In this document: one piece after another, positions 50,567-59,815 of the stretch
Layout of the letters: the number at the start of each line of letters is the position of its first letter
Position numbering within the stretch: the first letter of the stretch is position 1
Source of the DNA: Propionibacteriaceae bacterium ZF39
Lineage (GTDB): Bacteria > Actinomycetota > Actinomycetes > Propionibacteriales > Propionibacteriaceae
DNA: 64,000 nucleotides
Direction: 5' to 3'
Assembly: GCA_039565995.1 (NCBI GenBank)
Contig: CP154795.1
Location: 3,844,001 to 3,908,000, forward strand
Program-made: the position numbers and the translations under genes
Notes under the pieces: generated by a model
What the model saw: the letters and a program-made list of their open reading frames with translations, nothing else
Told to the model about the DNA's origin: nothing
Database searches by the model: none

Positions 50567-53065
50567 ATGGCTGTGGAGATCACTTACGACGAGGCGCTGA
50601 TCGAGGAGATCGCTGCACGGTTCGACCTTCGCGATCCGAACAAGAACGCGCTGGCGGCAGTAGTGCAGAAGATCGCTGATGGCGGTTCGGGGCTTCAGGA
50701 GATGGTCGCGGACCTGGCCACGGGTGTTGGGAAGACGTTCTTAATGTCGTCGCTGATCGAGTATCTGGCGCAGCAGGGCGTTCGGCACGTCCTGGTGGTG
50801 ACGCCGGGCTCCACGATCCAACGCAAGACGTTGGCGAACTTCGATGCTGCCTCGCACAAGTACGTCGCGGGGGCAGACATCGCGCCCTTTATCGTCACCC
50901 CGGACAACTTCCAAGCAGCGAACGTCGGGTCGGTGTTGCGTGACCCGAAGCGGCTGAAGGTGTTCGTCTTCAACGTGCAGCAGTTGATCCGTCCCACCGA
51001 CAAGGTGAGCCGGAAGGTCCGTGATGAGGACGAGAACCTCGGGGACGCCCTCTACTCGCACCTGACCAATGCCGACGACCTCTTCGTCATCGCGGATGAG
51101 CACCACGTCTACCGGGAGAAGGCCAAGGCGTTCTCGGCAGCCATCCGCGACCTGGGCCCGGTCGCCCTGGTCGGGCTCACAGCCACCCCGGACAAGGCTG
51201 ACTACGCCAAGGTGATCTTCCAGTACACGCTAGGTGAGGCCATCGCTGACGGGCATGTGAAGGTCCCGGTCATCGTCTACCGCAAGGACGGCACGAAGGA
51301 TGAGCGGACGCAGTTGCAGGACGCGTGCCAGTTGCTCGGGCACAAGGAGAAGTCCTACGAGGTCTATCGCCAAACCAGTCCTGATGCTCCTGCGGTCAAT
51401 CCAGTGCTGTTCGTCGTTTGCCAGACCATCGAGCACGCCACCGAGGTCGGTCAGTTGCTCGCACAGCCGGGCATGATCGGGGACGGTTCGCAGGTGCTGG
51501 AGATCACCTCTCAGTCCTCCGACGAGGCCCTGGAGGCCCTGTCCAAGGTCGAGGAACCTGACTCTCCGATCCGCGCCATCGTCAGCGTGAACATGCTCCG
51601 CGAGGGCTGGGACGTGAAGAACATTGCGGTCATCGTGGCCTTGCGGAGGCTGGCCTCCCAGACCCTGACGGAGCAGATTCTTGGCCGTGGCCTGCGGCTG
51701 CCCTTCGGACAGCGCACTGGCGTCGCGGATGTCGACCAGGTCGACCTGGTGGCACACGACTCATACCAGCAGTTGCTCTCGCAGAAGGACGTGCTCCGAC
51801 AGCGCATCCAACTCCCCTCGACGGCAGTCGAGGTGGACGATCAGGGCTTCGCCACCAGCGCCGAGGTCGACCCGAACCAGCCCGTCCCCGTAGACCCCGG
51901 TACGGGTTCACCCGAGCCAGGGCAGGTCGGTGGTGCCGGAGGCAGCAGCAGCCTGACTCCCGCCCCCGGCCAGTGGACCCTCTTCGAACTGGAGGACGAG
52001 TCCGCTCAGGACGAGGACTACCAGCCGAATCCAGGTCTGATTTTCGAGGAGACCGAGCAGCGGGTGGAGACCAAGATCCCCGAGCCGCAGTACCGCGTCG
52101 ATGGTGCACCGCAGATCATCTTCCCCAGGCGCGAGTCTCGCCTGGTGCACTCGCCCTTCTCTCTGTCCGACATCCCGGACGGTGACGCCGAGAAGGCAGG
52201 GGTGGCCTTCATCAAGGAGGTGCCCACCTTCATCTTCCGTGACGCGCTGGAGGCCAAGCGGAAGGGCGATCAGGTGCAGATCATCAGCACCCCGCAAGGA
52301 ACGGCGGAGGCCCAACAGACCTTGGCCGGCCTGGACGTGGTGCACGAGGAACTGACCGCCGCGATCATGCAGCAGCCGGAAGTTCCGGCGGAGAAGGCGT
52401 CGAAGAACGCCGCGAAGCGCCTGGTGAAGGCGTTCCTGAAGGGCGCAGGCGTCACCAGTGATGACGAGACCGCTGAGTGGGGCACCAAGCGCCGCCAGCA
52501 GGCCGTGGAGGGCATGCGGTCGATGATCCGGGACAAGATCACCAACCGGCCCCGGCAGGAGTCGTTCGAGTTCGTCGGCATCACGCTGCCACTGGAGCCC
52601 GTCACGGTGGAGCCGGACGCCCCCATGGCCCACAACGTGACCAAGTTCAAGAAGGGCCTCCAGTACGTCGGCTGGAAGAAGAACGTCATGCCGATGGCCA
52701 CCTTCGACGCCGGGACCACGGAGTGGCAGTTGGCCCTGCTCATGGACCGTGACCCGAACATCCAGTGGTGGGTGCGCATCTACACCAACGGTCAGGCGTT
52801 CATCCGCACCACGGACGGCTACTACTTCCCCGACTTCATCGCACTCGACACGGATGGGACCTACTGGCTGATCGAGGGCAAGGCCGACGATCACGCCAAG
52901 GACGACTCGGTTCTCCGCAAGAAGAAGGCTGCCGAGGACTGGGCACGGGCTGTGCGGGACGAGGACGACTTCGGCACGTGGCGGTACATGTTCGCCACCG
53001 AATCCGACATCAAGCAGGCGGGAGGCTCCTGGAACGCCCTGCTGACGAGCACGAAACCGGAGTAG
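50567..53065 (+). CDS. res: Type III restriction endonuclease (Res), system 2
   Basis: The 832-residue protein has an SF2 helicase core (LATGVGKTFL near 50, VIADEHHVY near 174, and the late QILGRGLRLPFG). A C-terminal PD-(D/E)XK nuclease follows (YYFPDFIALDTDG near 752, IEGKADDH near 768). It is diverged from the system 1 Res and slightly shorter, but the layout is the same. It directly follows mod. Confidence 0.92.
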   Translation: MAVEITYDEALIEEIAARFDLRDPNKNALAAVVQKIADGGSGLQEMVADLATGVGKTFLMSSLIEYLAQQGVRHVLVVTPGSTIQRKTLANFDAASHKYVAGADIAPFIVTPDNFQAANVGSVLRDPKRLKVFVFNVQQLIRPTDKVSRKVRDEDENLGDALYSHLTNADDLFVIADEHHVYREKAKAFSAAIRDLGPVALVGLTATPDKADYAKVIFQYTLGEAIADGHVKVPVIVYRKDGTKDERTQLQDACQLLGHKEKSYEVYRQTSPDAPAVNPVLFVVCQTIEHATEVGQLLAQPGMIGDGSQVLEITSQSSDEALEALSKVEEPDSPIRAIVSVNMLREGWDVKNIAVIVALRRLASQTLTEQILGRGLRLPFGQRTGVADVDQVDLVAHDSYQQLLSQKDVLRQRIQLPSTAVEVDDQGFATSAEVDPNQPVPVDPGTGSPEPGQVGGAGGSSSLTPAPGQWTLFELEDESAQDEDYQPNPGLIFEETEQRVETKIPEPQYRVDGAPQIIFPRRESRLVHSPFSLSDIPDGDAEKAGVAFIKEVPTFIFRDALEAKRKGDQVQIISTPQGTAEAQQTLAGLDVVHEELTAAIMQQPEVPAEKASKNAAKRLVKAFLKGAGVTSDDETAEWGTKRRQQAVEGMRSMIRDKITNRPRQESFEFVGITLPLEPVTVEPDAPMAHNVTKFKKGLQYVGWKKNVMPMATFDAGTTEWQLALLMDRDPNIQWWVRIYTNGQAFIRTTDGYYFPDFIALDTDGTYWLIEGKADDHAKDDSVLRKKKAAEDWARAVRDEDDFGTWRYMFATESDIKQAGGSWNALLTSTKPE

Positions 53066-53075
53066 GGATGGACGA

Positions 53076-54293
53076 ATGACGAGGCACGAGGGCTTCTTCC
53101 AGCAGCGTCAACCCGCAGCCGTTCTGAAGCACGCGCTTCTGCGGGAGTACACGAAAGTATTCGCAAGCACCGTTGGCTCTCAGGACCGCGCTCGACCCGT
53201 CTGGGTCATCGACGGATATGCAGGAGCCGGTGCGTATGAAGAGCCCGACCCCGAAGGAACCCATCCGGACGGCTCGCCCCTGATCGTTCTGAAGATGGCT
53301 GAGGGGTTCCAAAGCAAGCGGGTGATCAAGAGCATCTTCATCGAGTCCGATGCGGCGGCGGTGGAAGCGCTGAACCAGAACGTGACCGCGTTCAGGCAGC
53401 GCGGGCTCTCTGCATCCATCCTGCACGGAACGGTCGAAGATCAGATGCCTTCTGCGTGGGCATCTGTCGGCAACGACCCCGTTGTGACGTTCCTCGATCC
53501 GTTCGGGGTCGCCATGCTGCGGGACACTATGACGGGCCTGCTGCTGTCTCGCTCTCGTGACCTGCCTCCCTCGGAAGTTCTCCTCAACATCAACCTCGAA
53601 GCGGTCTGGAGAATCGGAGGCAACTTGCAGTTTGTGGCAGGTCATGTGGTCCCCTGTCCAGGGCAGGAGGGGGGTGTCCAGCGTATCGACCGCTTCTTCG
53701 GGGGAACGGCATGGCGTCAGACGTTCTATGACATGAGGCAGGAACACGGTTCCGCAGCGCGAGCGGCGGAGTACGTGATCGAGAACTACCGCGAGCAGAT
53801 TCGGCAGGACACCGGCTACGACTCGATGTCCATTCCGGTACGCCGCCGCCCTCACCACGAACCCCTCTTCCTGCTCACTCTTTTCTTCCGACACCCCGTG
53901 GGCGGCTACAAGTTCGCGGACGCTGCCTGCCGCGCCACGCGAAAGTGGCGAGAGACCTATCGCAGCCAGGAGTTAGTAGAGTTCTTGGGTCGACAGCAAC
54001 AAGAATCTCTTTTCGGGGACTCCTTCGAGGCGGAGACCGCAGCGAAGGATGGCGAGCGACAAGAAAAAGAACTGGACGCGGAGTGGGTCCAGAGCATCTG
54101 TGACAACGTGCGCCGAATCAACAGTTCGCGGTTGGCGGTGGCCCCGAACGTTAGTCTGATCCTTGGCACTACCTTGGGGCTGGCAGGCGAGCGACACATC
54201 CGAAGCGCATGGGACAAACTCGCGGGTGAAGGCTACCTACGTCCGCGCGACACTAAGAAGAAGATGCACTATTCGTCCATGGAGCGCGCTTAG
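53076..54293 (+). CDS. tcmP: Three-Cys-motif partner protein TcmP
   Basis: The 405-residue protein begins with the TcmP pattern: KHALLREYTKVF, VWVIDGYAGAGAYE, KSIFIESDAAAVEALNQNV and PVVTFLDPFGV. These are arranged like a SAM-dependent methyltransferase Rossmann core. The C-terminal 130 residues are helical with a winged end. TcmP proteins are named for their neighbour with a three-Cys motif (DUF5131). The pair occurs next to R-M genes and may be a defence or DNA-modifying unit, but its activity is unknown. The stop overlaps that of the DUF5131 gene by 4 bp. Confidence 0.85.
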   Translation: MTRHEGFFQQRQPAAVLKHALLREYTKVFASTVGSQDRARPVWVIDGYAGAGAYEEPDPEGTHPDGSPLIVLKMAEGFQSKRVIKSIFIESDAAAVEALNQNVTAFRQRGLSASILHGTVEDQMPSAWASVGNDPVVTFLDPFGVAMLRDTMTGLLLSRSRDLPPSEVLLNINLEAVWRIGGNLQFVAGHVVPCPGQEGGVQRIDRFFGGTAWRQTFYDMRQEHGSAARAAEYVIENYREQIRQDTGYDSMSIPVRRRPHHEPLFLLTLFFRHPVGGYKFADAACRATRKWRETYRSQELVEFLGRQQQESLFGDSFEAETAAKDGERQEKELDAEWVQSICDNVRRINSSRLAVAPNVSLILGTTLGLAGERHIRSAWDKLAGEGYLRPRDTKKKMHYSSMERA

Positions 54294-55036
54294 CCGACCG
54301 CCCTCTTAGGCATCTCTTCCCACACCAGTCCGTCAAGCAGCCGTCCCTGTTCCTTGGGTGCACGACCGCCCCACTGCTTGTGGAAGAAGGGGACCTGAGC
54401 CTCCACACACGCATCCCTGATCTCCCGGACCCATTCCGGGTCCAACGACCTCGCGCGCGGTCCCGACTCGCCTCCGGTGATGACCCAACCGATGCCGGTG
54501 AGGTCCATCCCTGCGAGCGAGCCCAGCAGAGGCTCGCACGACAAGAAGCGAACAGCAGCCGGGACCTCTCGCAGGTGGTCGACGCGGTAGAGGTGATCCG
54601 CAGTCTCGACACTGACGCCCATCCAGAGATTCGATGGCCAGTCCAACTTGTCAGCGATCTTGGGTAGCCGGGCTGACCGCTTCGTGAGGACCTGGTACGT
54701 GTGCTGGGGTGTGTCCGCAATCACCTGGAAGACGTCACGGACGAAGGAGAGTGGCACCTTCGCGTGAAACAGGTCGCTCATCGAGTTGACGAACACGGTT
54801 CGCCGCCCGCTCCAGCGGTAGGGCTGGTCAAGCGCCTGGGTGTGCAACGTCAGTGCGAAGCCGGGTCCAGAGGTTCGCGGGTCCCCGTCATTCTGGTAGC
54901 GCTCGGAGCCCATTGCCTTCAGACGCTTGGCCATGGTCAACGCGTAGCAGTTGAGACAGCCCTCCGAAATCCGGTCGCAGCCAGTCGTGGGGTTCCACGT
55001 GACCTCGGTCCACTCGATCCCTGTCTGCCGCTTCAT
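54290..55036 (-). CDS. DUF5131 three-Cys-motif protein (phage Gp37/Gp68 family)
   Basis: The protein (248 residues from ATG 55036; a GTG at 55042 is possible) starts WTEVTWNPTTGCDRISEGCL followed by NCYA. This is the C-x6-C-x2-C triad of the DUF5131/Gp37-Gp68 family, thought to be related to radical-SAM-like iron-sulphur proteins. GGESGPRARSL and FFHKQWGG are also typical. It is convergent with tcmP, unlike the more familiar same-strand pairs. A wHTH gene is divergent from it and shares a repeat-bearing promoter. Confidence 0.85.
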   Translation of the reverse strand: MKRQTGIEWTEVTWNPTTGCDRISEGCLNCYALTMAKRLKAMGSERYQNDGDPRTSGPGFALTLHTQALDQPYRWSGRRTVFVNSMSDLFHAKVPLSFVRDVFQVIADTPQHTYQVLTKRSARLPKIADKLDWPSNLWMGVSVETADHLYRVDHLREVPAAVRFLSCEPLLGSLAGMDLTGIGWVITGGESGPRARSLDPEWVREIRDACVEAQVPFFHKQWGGRAPKEQGRLLDGLVWEEMPKRAVG

Positions 55037-55051
55037 GTGCACATAGTACGC

Positions 55052-55075
55052 GAATCACGTACCGTGAATCACGTA
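55052..55075. promoter_or_regulatory. Direct repeats GAATCACGTA in the divergent promoter
   Basis: GAATCACGTA at 55052-55061 and 55066-55075 (period 14 bp) fills the gap between the DUF5131 gene and the wHTH gene. It is a likely operator for the wHTH protein. The gap is only about 45 bp, so binding would affect both genes. Confidence 0.55.
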
Positions 55076-55085
55076 TCATGACGGC

Positions 55086-55421
55086 ATGTCCGTTGATACG
55101 GAGGTTCTGCGCGACCTATCCCGTGCAGCGTTCGGCCAGGCGTATCGGCTGGAGGTCATGCTCGCCGTGGCTGACTCAGACGACGGCTTGATCACACAGA
55201 CTGAACTGGCGCGCGAACTGGGGGTCTCTGTGAGCAACGTCCAGGCACCCGTCAGAAGTCTGATCGGGTGTGGCTTGCTCACGCAGTTGCCCCAAGGCGA
55301 CAGCAGGAGCAAGTTCCTCATGCGGAACCGCAGTGCTGCATGGGAATGGGTCAAGGAGTTGCGACTCCAGGCTCAGACGCCAACCCGTACGGTCCTGGAG
55401 GACCATCACGCTGGGCAGTAG
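55086..55421 (+). CDS. Winged-HTH regulator
   Basis: The 111-residue protein has a MarR/ArsR-like winged helix: DLSRAAFGQAYRLEVMLAVA, TQTELARELGVSVSNVQAPV and SLIGCGLLTQLPQG. There is no ligand domain. It starts 11 bp after the direct repeats and is likely to regulate itself and the DUF5131 gene. Confidence 0.75.
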   Translation: MSVDTEVLRDLSRAAFGQAYRLEVMLAVADSDDGLITQTELARELGVSVSNVQAPVRSLIGCGLLTQLPQGDSRSKFLMRNRSAAWEWVKELRLQAQTPTRTVLEDHHAGQ

Positions 55422-55437
55422 CAGCCAGTCCGCTGCT

Positions 55438-56703
55438 TCACCCTTCGACTGGGTTGGCCGTGATGATGCCGCTCTTGGTGTCCCAATGGATGGCCAGGTC
55501 GCCCTCCATGACGCCGATGGGCGGGTCCGCCCCCTCGGGCAAGGCGTGGGTCTTCGGCTCCTGTCCCGGAGTGGAATCCACCAAGAGCGGGTCTGCGCCT
55601 CCCTCGCCTGCGGCCCCGAAGGCGCGCCCCTGATCCGTGACGGCGCTGAAGGTCACGCTCTTCTCGCCATCCCCACCGCCCACGCAGTCAACCTTGTTCC
55701 CCGGTCCAAGCCGCAGAGGTCCGGCGACCTTCCACTCGCGATCCGGACTGACCACGAACTGGCTCTCAACCGCAGGCCCGCACTCCGGCTTGGCAAGGAC
55801 GCTTCCGGAAGCGGCGTCGAGCAACTGGAAGACGACCTCCCCTGCCTTGCCCTGTCCGGTCGTTGGCTCATTCCACCGACCCAACAGCAGCAAGTCCATG
55901 TCGCTGCCGTAGACCAGGGAGTTGACGGTGGCAGCGCTCGGTGCAGAGTCGCTGGAACTCCAGCCGGTACCGCCGAACGATGACAGCGCGCTCACCGAGC
56001 CGGTCTCCCACAGTCCGATGGGGTTCTCGCCCACGGAGGCCGCACCGACCAGTCGGGCCTCGGAGGGAGCGGGAGGGGCCTCCACGACCTCCCCGCCTGG
56101 GAGCACCACGACTGCGGTGCGATCTGGGAGGGCGAACCCGAGGCCAATGGCACCCAGTTTCGGGGCGTCGGAGGCGCTTCCATCAACCGTCACTTCCTTG
56201 ATCAGTGCCCCATCCCCGATGTTGATGAGGGTGACCATCGCGGAGTAGGTCGAGGTGGACAGGCCCTCCCCTTCGACCTTGCCGGTGTCGATGACGGCAA
56301 TGACCTCTGGCGAGACCTGGCGCAGCACCGGGGGCTGCCCTGTGGCGCGGTCCTCCTCGGCCAGCGGCTTCCAAGCGGTGGCCCACACCTCCGTGCCCTG
56401 CGAGTCGTAGGCGCGCACCACGGCCTCGTCCAGGGCGATCACTCGCTTGGCCGTGACGACGGGCGTCATCTGCTCCCATGACGGGGGAATCTGCATGCTC
56501 CAGGCCGGCTCTCCGAACACCTCCGCGACTGGCAGAGAGTGTCCGGCTGGCTCGCTGCTGGGCTGTCCCGCTGCTGTCTGCTCCGAGCCCGTGGCCTGCG
56601 CCGAGGGACTGGTGCCCGGGGTGGGGTTGGCATCGGGGTTCGCACTGCATGCGCTCACGGACAGGGCCAGGATGGCCAGTGTTGCCAAGGCTTTTCGGGA
56701 CAT
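55438..56703 (-). CDS. Secreted lipoprotein, unknown function
   Basis: GGAGGAGAGG before the ATG at 56703 fixes the start, giving 421 residues. A lipoprotein signal (KALATLAILALSVSAC, lipobox Cys at about 19) is followed by a Pro/Ser/Thr linker. The remainder is beta-rich with repeated blade-like segments (for example VIALDEAVVRAYDSQGTEVW), so a beta-propeller resembling PQQ-type sensors is possible. The longer frame to 56940 is discarded. The function is not evident. Confidence 0.7.
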   Translation of the reverse strand: MSRKALATLAILALSVSACSANPDANPTPGTSPSAQATGSEQTAAGQPSSEPAGHSLPVAEVFGEPAWSMQIPPSWEQMTPVVTAKRVIALDEAVVRAYDSQGTEVWATAWKPLAEEDRATGQPPVLRQVSPEVIAVIDTGKVEGEGLSTSTYSAMVTLINIGDGALIKEVTVDGSASDAPKLGAIGLGFALPDRTAVVVLPGGEVVEAPPAPSEARLVGAASVGENPIGLWETGSVSALSSFGGTGWSSSDSAPSAATVNSLVYGSDMDLLLLGRWNEPTTGQGKAGEVVFQLLDAASGSVLAKPECGPAVESQFVVSPDREWKVAGPLRLGPGNKVDCVGGGDGEKSVTFSAVTDQGRAFGAAGEGGADPLLVDSTPGQEPKTHALPEGADPPIGVMEGDLAIHWDTKSGIITANPVEG

Positions 56704-56747
56704 GGGCCTCTCCTCCAAGATGACGGTCCCCCTGCGGGATTCGCCCC

Positions 56748-56789
56748 TGGACACCCTGCCATGGACACTCCTATAGTACAAGTTCTTGT
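56748..56789 (+). promoter_or_regulatory. Promoter and operator-like palindrome for the XRE gene
   Basis: TGGACA (56748-56753) and TATAGT (56772-56777) are 18 bp apart, a fair sigma-70-type pair for the XRE gene 48 bp on. ACAAG-TT-CTTGT (56778-56789) touches the -10 and could be an autorepression site. Confidence 0.5.
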
Positions 56790-56825
56790 GCTGACTTCCG
56801 TCGCGGTTGCGGCTGAGATTGATCG

Positions 56826-57062
56826 GTGCATGCCCTTCCGCCCGAGCCAGACCTAGCCCGTCTGGCGGCAGCGTTCCAAGAGGGGCGAGAGCGCTCGGGC
56901 ATGACGTTTGACGAACTTGCCGAAGCGAGCGGACTGGCACGGCAGACGCTGCTCAACCTGAGTGCTGGCCGCTTCTACGGCGACCTGAAGACCTGGGCGA
57001 TCTTGGCGAAGACGTGGGACGTGTCTCTCGATGACCTGATCGCGCCGATCTGGGACGACTGA
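56826..57062 (+). CDS. XRE-family small regulator
   Basis: The 78-residue protein is one XRE HTH domain (SGMTFDELAEASGLARQTLL, then KTWAILAKTWDVSLDDLI). It starts at GTG 56826. It precedes the TIR gene by 77 bp on the same strand and probably controls it or itself through the palindrome upstream. Confidence 0.75.
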   Translation: MHALPPEPDLARLAAAFQEGRERSGMTFDELAEASGLARQTLLNLSAGRFYGDLKTWAILAKTWDVSLDDLIAPIWDD

Positions 57063-57139
57063 CCCACGTCCTCCTGCGGAGGGCAGTTCTGTCAGTGCCG
57101 CCTGTAAGGCTGGACTCCACCGACAGTTAGGAGTCCCGC

Positions 57140-57892
57140 ATGCCCACGCCACGAATGCCGTCCCAGTCCCAGATCAGGTCACAGATGCGCGCTGCGCAGA
57201 GCAAGGTCGAGCGGCAGATCAAGAGCGAAGTCCGCAAGGCCGAGCAGCAGTTCGAGCGCGACCTGAAGGCTGCCCAGCGCAAGGCTGAGAGCGACGCCAA
57301 GGCCCAGCAAGGTCGCAACGAACAGGCGGCACAGCGCGAGATCGACAAGTGGGTCAGGGACACCAATCGCAAGTTGCAGTCGGCCAGCCGCCCCTCCGTG
57401 ACCTACCGGGCCACGGAGGAGCGCACTCTGGGCGCGGTCGCGACCGAGGCCGAGCGTCAGGCCGTTGCACACCCCGAGCGGCGCGACGTGTTCCTCCGCC
57501 ACGCCTGGGGTGACCGGCAGGGTGCCGCTCAGGAACTCCACGACCTTCTGGAGGGCTTCGGCGTGAGCGTGTGGTTCTCCGAGAAGGATGTTGCCCTGGG
57601 TACCTCGTTGGTGCGCGAGATCGACAAGGGCCTGAGGATGTCCCACATCGGGATCGTCCTGGCCACGCCCAACCTGCTGAAGAGCCTCGCAGCCGAGGGG
57701 ATCGCGGACAAGGAGTTGTCAGCCCTGCTGGCCACGGACCGCGTGATTCCGGTCGTCCACGGCATCTCCTACGAGGACCTGCGCGATGAGAGCCCGTTGC
57801 TGGCCTCCCGATCCGGCCTGAGCACCGGGGAGGACTCCTTGGAGCAGGTCGCGGTGAAGATCGCCAACGCTGTGCGCCCGGAGGAAGGCTGA
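57140..57892 (+). CDS. TIR-domain protein with N-terminal coiled coil
   Basis: The 250-residue protein has a basic coiled coil (10-85, RKAEQQFERDLKAAQRKAES) and a C-terminal TIR domain (about 113-248): RRDVFLRHAWGDRQ, LLEGFGVSVWFSEKDVALG with the presumed catalytic Glu, IDKGLRMSHIGIVLATPNLL. The usual Ser before His-Ala is Arg here. Bacterial TIR domains often cleave NAD+ or make signal nucleotides in anti-phage systems; this one has no adjacent sensor except the XRE gene. The ATG at 57140 follows TAGGAG. Confidence 0.75.
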   Translation: MPTPRMPSQSQIRSQMRAAQSKVERQIKSEVRKAEQQFERDLKAAQRKAESDAKAQQGRNEQAAQREIDKWVRDTNRKLQSASRPSVTYRATEERTLGAVATEAERQAVAHPERRDVFLRHAWGDRQGAAQELHDLLEGFGVSVWFSEKDVALGTSLVREIDKGLRMSHIGIVLATPNLLKSLAAEGIADKELSALLATDRVIPVVHGISYEDLRDESPLLASRSGLSTGEDSLEQVAVKIANAVRPEEG

Positions 57893-57975
57893 CGCGAGGG
57901 CCACAGGCACTCATACACCTGTTTGCCTACGCTCGATAGCGCCCAATCATCCAAGGTCGACCGAGAGGGACTGTC

Positions 57976-58167
57976 ATGAACCACCTACGCAAGCCCGACG
58001 ACGCCCTCCAGGCCGATCTGGAGCGCCTCGCTGCCCAGTTCGAGGCCGAGGAGCGCGAAGACCGCCGCGCGGACGCCGAACGCCGCCGCAAGGGCCTCCC
58101 GGAGCCCGTGCGAGACATCAGGACCTACTCTGGCTTCGCGGACGGGGGAGCGGCCCCCCGAGGCTGA
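57976..58167 (+). CDS. Small charged helical protein
   Basis: The 63-residue product (MNHLRKPDDALQADLERLAA...) is rich in Glu, Asp and Arg, with GAGAGGGA as a fair ribosome-binding site. It has no recognised family. It follows the TIR gene and may belong to the same transcript. Confidence 0.45.
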   Translation: MNHLRKPDDALQADLERLAAQFEAEEREDRRADAERRRKGLPEPVRDIRTYSGFADGGAAPRG

Positions 58168-58171
58168 TCCG

Positions 58172-58333
58172 TCAGCGGCTGCTGACCCACGCCTCTTCGA
58201 GCAGCACGCTGGCCAGAGAGAACTCGGCTCTGTCTCGGTCGAGATCGGGGACGAGATGGGTGAGCCTCTCGACGGCGGCTTGGCTCGCCTCGAAGGCTAC
58301 GGTGATGATCTGCTGGTTGGTCGCCCTCTCCAT
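58172..58333 (-). CDS. Possible small protein
   Basis: A 53-residue frame from ATG 58333 (MERATNQQIITVAFEASQAA...) is helical. Only AGG precedes the start. It converges on the gene at 57976. It may be spurious. Confidence 0.35.
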   Translation of the reverse strand: MERATNQQIITVAFEASQAAVERLTHLVPDLDRDRAEFSLASVLLEEAWVSSR

Positions 58334-58669
58334 GCGCCTGGACTGTAGCCAGGTTGGAGGACAAGGATGCCAAGCGGCATGCGGTTCCCTACGCGCAGGC
58401 CGCAAAGAGTGCCCTGCGGGCCACCGGGCGGTTCGCTAGCCGTGGGGCACCGGGCGCTCGACCCAAGCCATGGTCCGCCTAGGTACTTGCAGGTCGCCAG
58501 GGTGCTCTTGACCGACTGCTGGGGGGAGTCCTCCGGGGCGCGCGCCGATGCGGCGATTCGGGGGTTGGTCTGCGATGATCACCTCAGTGCGCAAGGATTG
58601 TCGGTGGGGCTGTCTAGCCTTGAAAATGACGTTGCAGGGCGCGACGTTGACCGAATAAGGGAGCCGGGA

Positions 58670-59815
58670 ATGAGCGAGTGGCGCAATGCCCTAGAGCGTG
58701 CGCTAACCCAGCATGGCCTGAGCCTCGACAGTCTTCGCGGGCAGGCGGGGGCCGACGCCCTCTTGGGCCGGTGGCTCGGTGAGGAGCCGTTGGGAGCGCC
58801 CTCTCCTGCCATCTACCTCGCGCTGTCGGACTACACCGACATCGAGGTGGAGGTGCTCACGGGTGAAGTCGATCCAGCCTCCACACTCGCGGTAGCCATG
58901 CGCACCCGAGGACAGACAGCACCTATGGAGGTCCTTCAGCGTTCCTCGCGCCTACTGCGCGCCGCGCGAGCCGTTCTTCGGCTGGCGCCGTACTCAGCGC
59001 GTCTACGGAAACTTCAGTCGCTTCAGAGCCTGTTCTCTGGTGGAGTCTCGTCCCCGTGGGCCGGGAGGCAACAGGGCAAGAGCGCCGCCCTGCAAGTTCG
59101 AGCCCATCTGGGGCTGGGTACAGATCCACTTCTTGATCTGCCTGGATTGATCGAGGACTTGGGTATCGCTGTTGAGTTCGCGACCACCTTGCCTGAGGGG
59201 ATGCACGGCGTCACGTCTTGGACCCAAACCCGCGACGGGTGGGTGGCCACCATCACCGTGAACGCGAACGACTACTGGACTGTCCAGCGGTTCAGTCTCG
59301 CTCACGAGTTCTGCCACGTGCTGCATCAGGACCGGCCTCAGGACCTGACGACGGAGTACGAGGAGGACCTCCGCATTGCCTCCGACCCGAGCGAGGCCCG
59401 CGCCGAGGCGTTCGCCTCCCACCTGCTTGCACCGAGAGCCGGGCTGGGTCGTCACTGGCAGCAGGACGGACTGGCTCAGCAGTCCGAGGCAGCCGCCGTC
59501 GCCAACGTGATGTGGCGCTGGGGGTTGTCGCGGGAAGCCTCGTGCTATGCGCTTGAAGACTCTCCAACGGTGTCCTGGAGCAAGCAGCAGACCGAGCGAG
59601 TCAAGTCACTCCGCGTTGGTCAATTGCTGCGCGAGGCGGGCCTGGTGGAGGCGTGGGAGACGATGAGCACCACCGAGGGCCCAGCACCTTCTGCGTGGCT
59701 GGCTGAGGCGACGGCGGAGTTGTTCCTGTCCAGTCGGCTCCCCGTGGAGAACTACGCGGTCGTCATGGATCAGGACCCCGACGCCGCAGTGCGTCAACTG
59801 CTGCTCGTCGACTGA
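58670..59815 (+). CDS. ImmA/IrrE-type metallopeptidase with N-terminal helical domain
   Basis: AAGGGAG before the ATG at 58670 gives 381 residues. The first 60 residues look like a short helical/HTH part (ALERALTQHGLSLDSLRGQA). The C-terminal half carries the zinc site HEFCHVLH at about 213-220, in the ImmA/IrrE family. The fused HTH-ImmA form occurs in phage repressor cleavage and as antitoxin in toxin-antitoxin pairs. The end overlaps the convergent PIN gene by 22 bp. A longer frame to 58367 has no site. Confidence 0.75.
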   Translation: MSEWRNALERALTQHGLSLDSLRGQAGADALLGRWLGEEPLGAPSPAIYLALSDYTDIEVEVLTGEVDPASTLAVAMRTRGQTAPMEVLQRSSRLLRAARAVLRLAPYSARLRKLQSLQSLFSGGVSSPWAGRQQGKSAALQVRAHLGLGTDPLLDLPGLIEDLGIAVEFATTLPEGMHGVTSWTQTRDGWVATITVNANDYWTVQRFSLAHEFCHVLHQDRPQDLTTEYEEDLRIASDPSEARAEAFASHLLAPRAGLGRHWQQDGLAQQSEAAAVANVMWRWGLSREASCYALEDSPTVSWSKQQTERVKSLRVGQLLREAGLVEAWETMSTTEGPAPSAWLAEATAELFLSSRLPVENYAVVMDQDPDAAVRQLLLVD

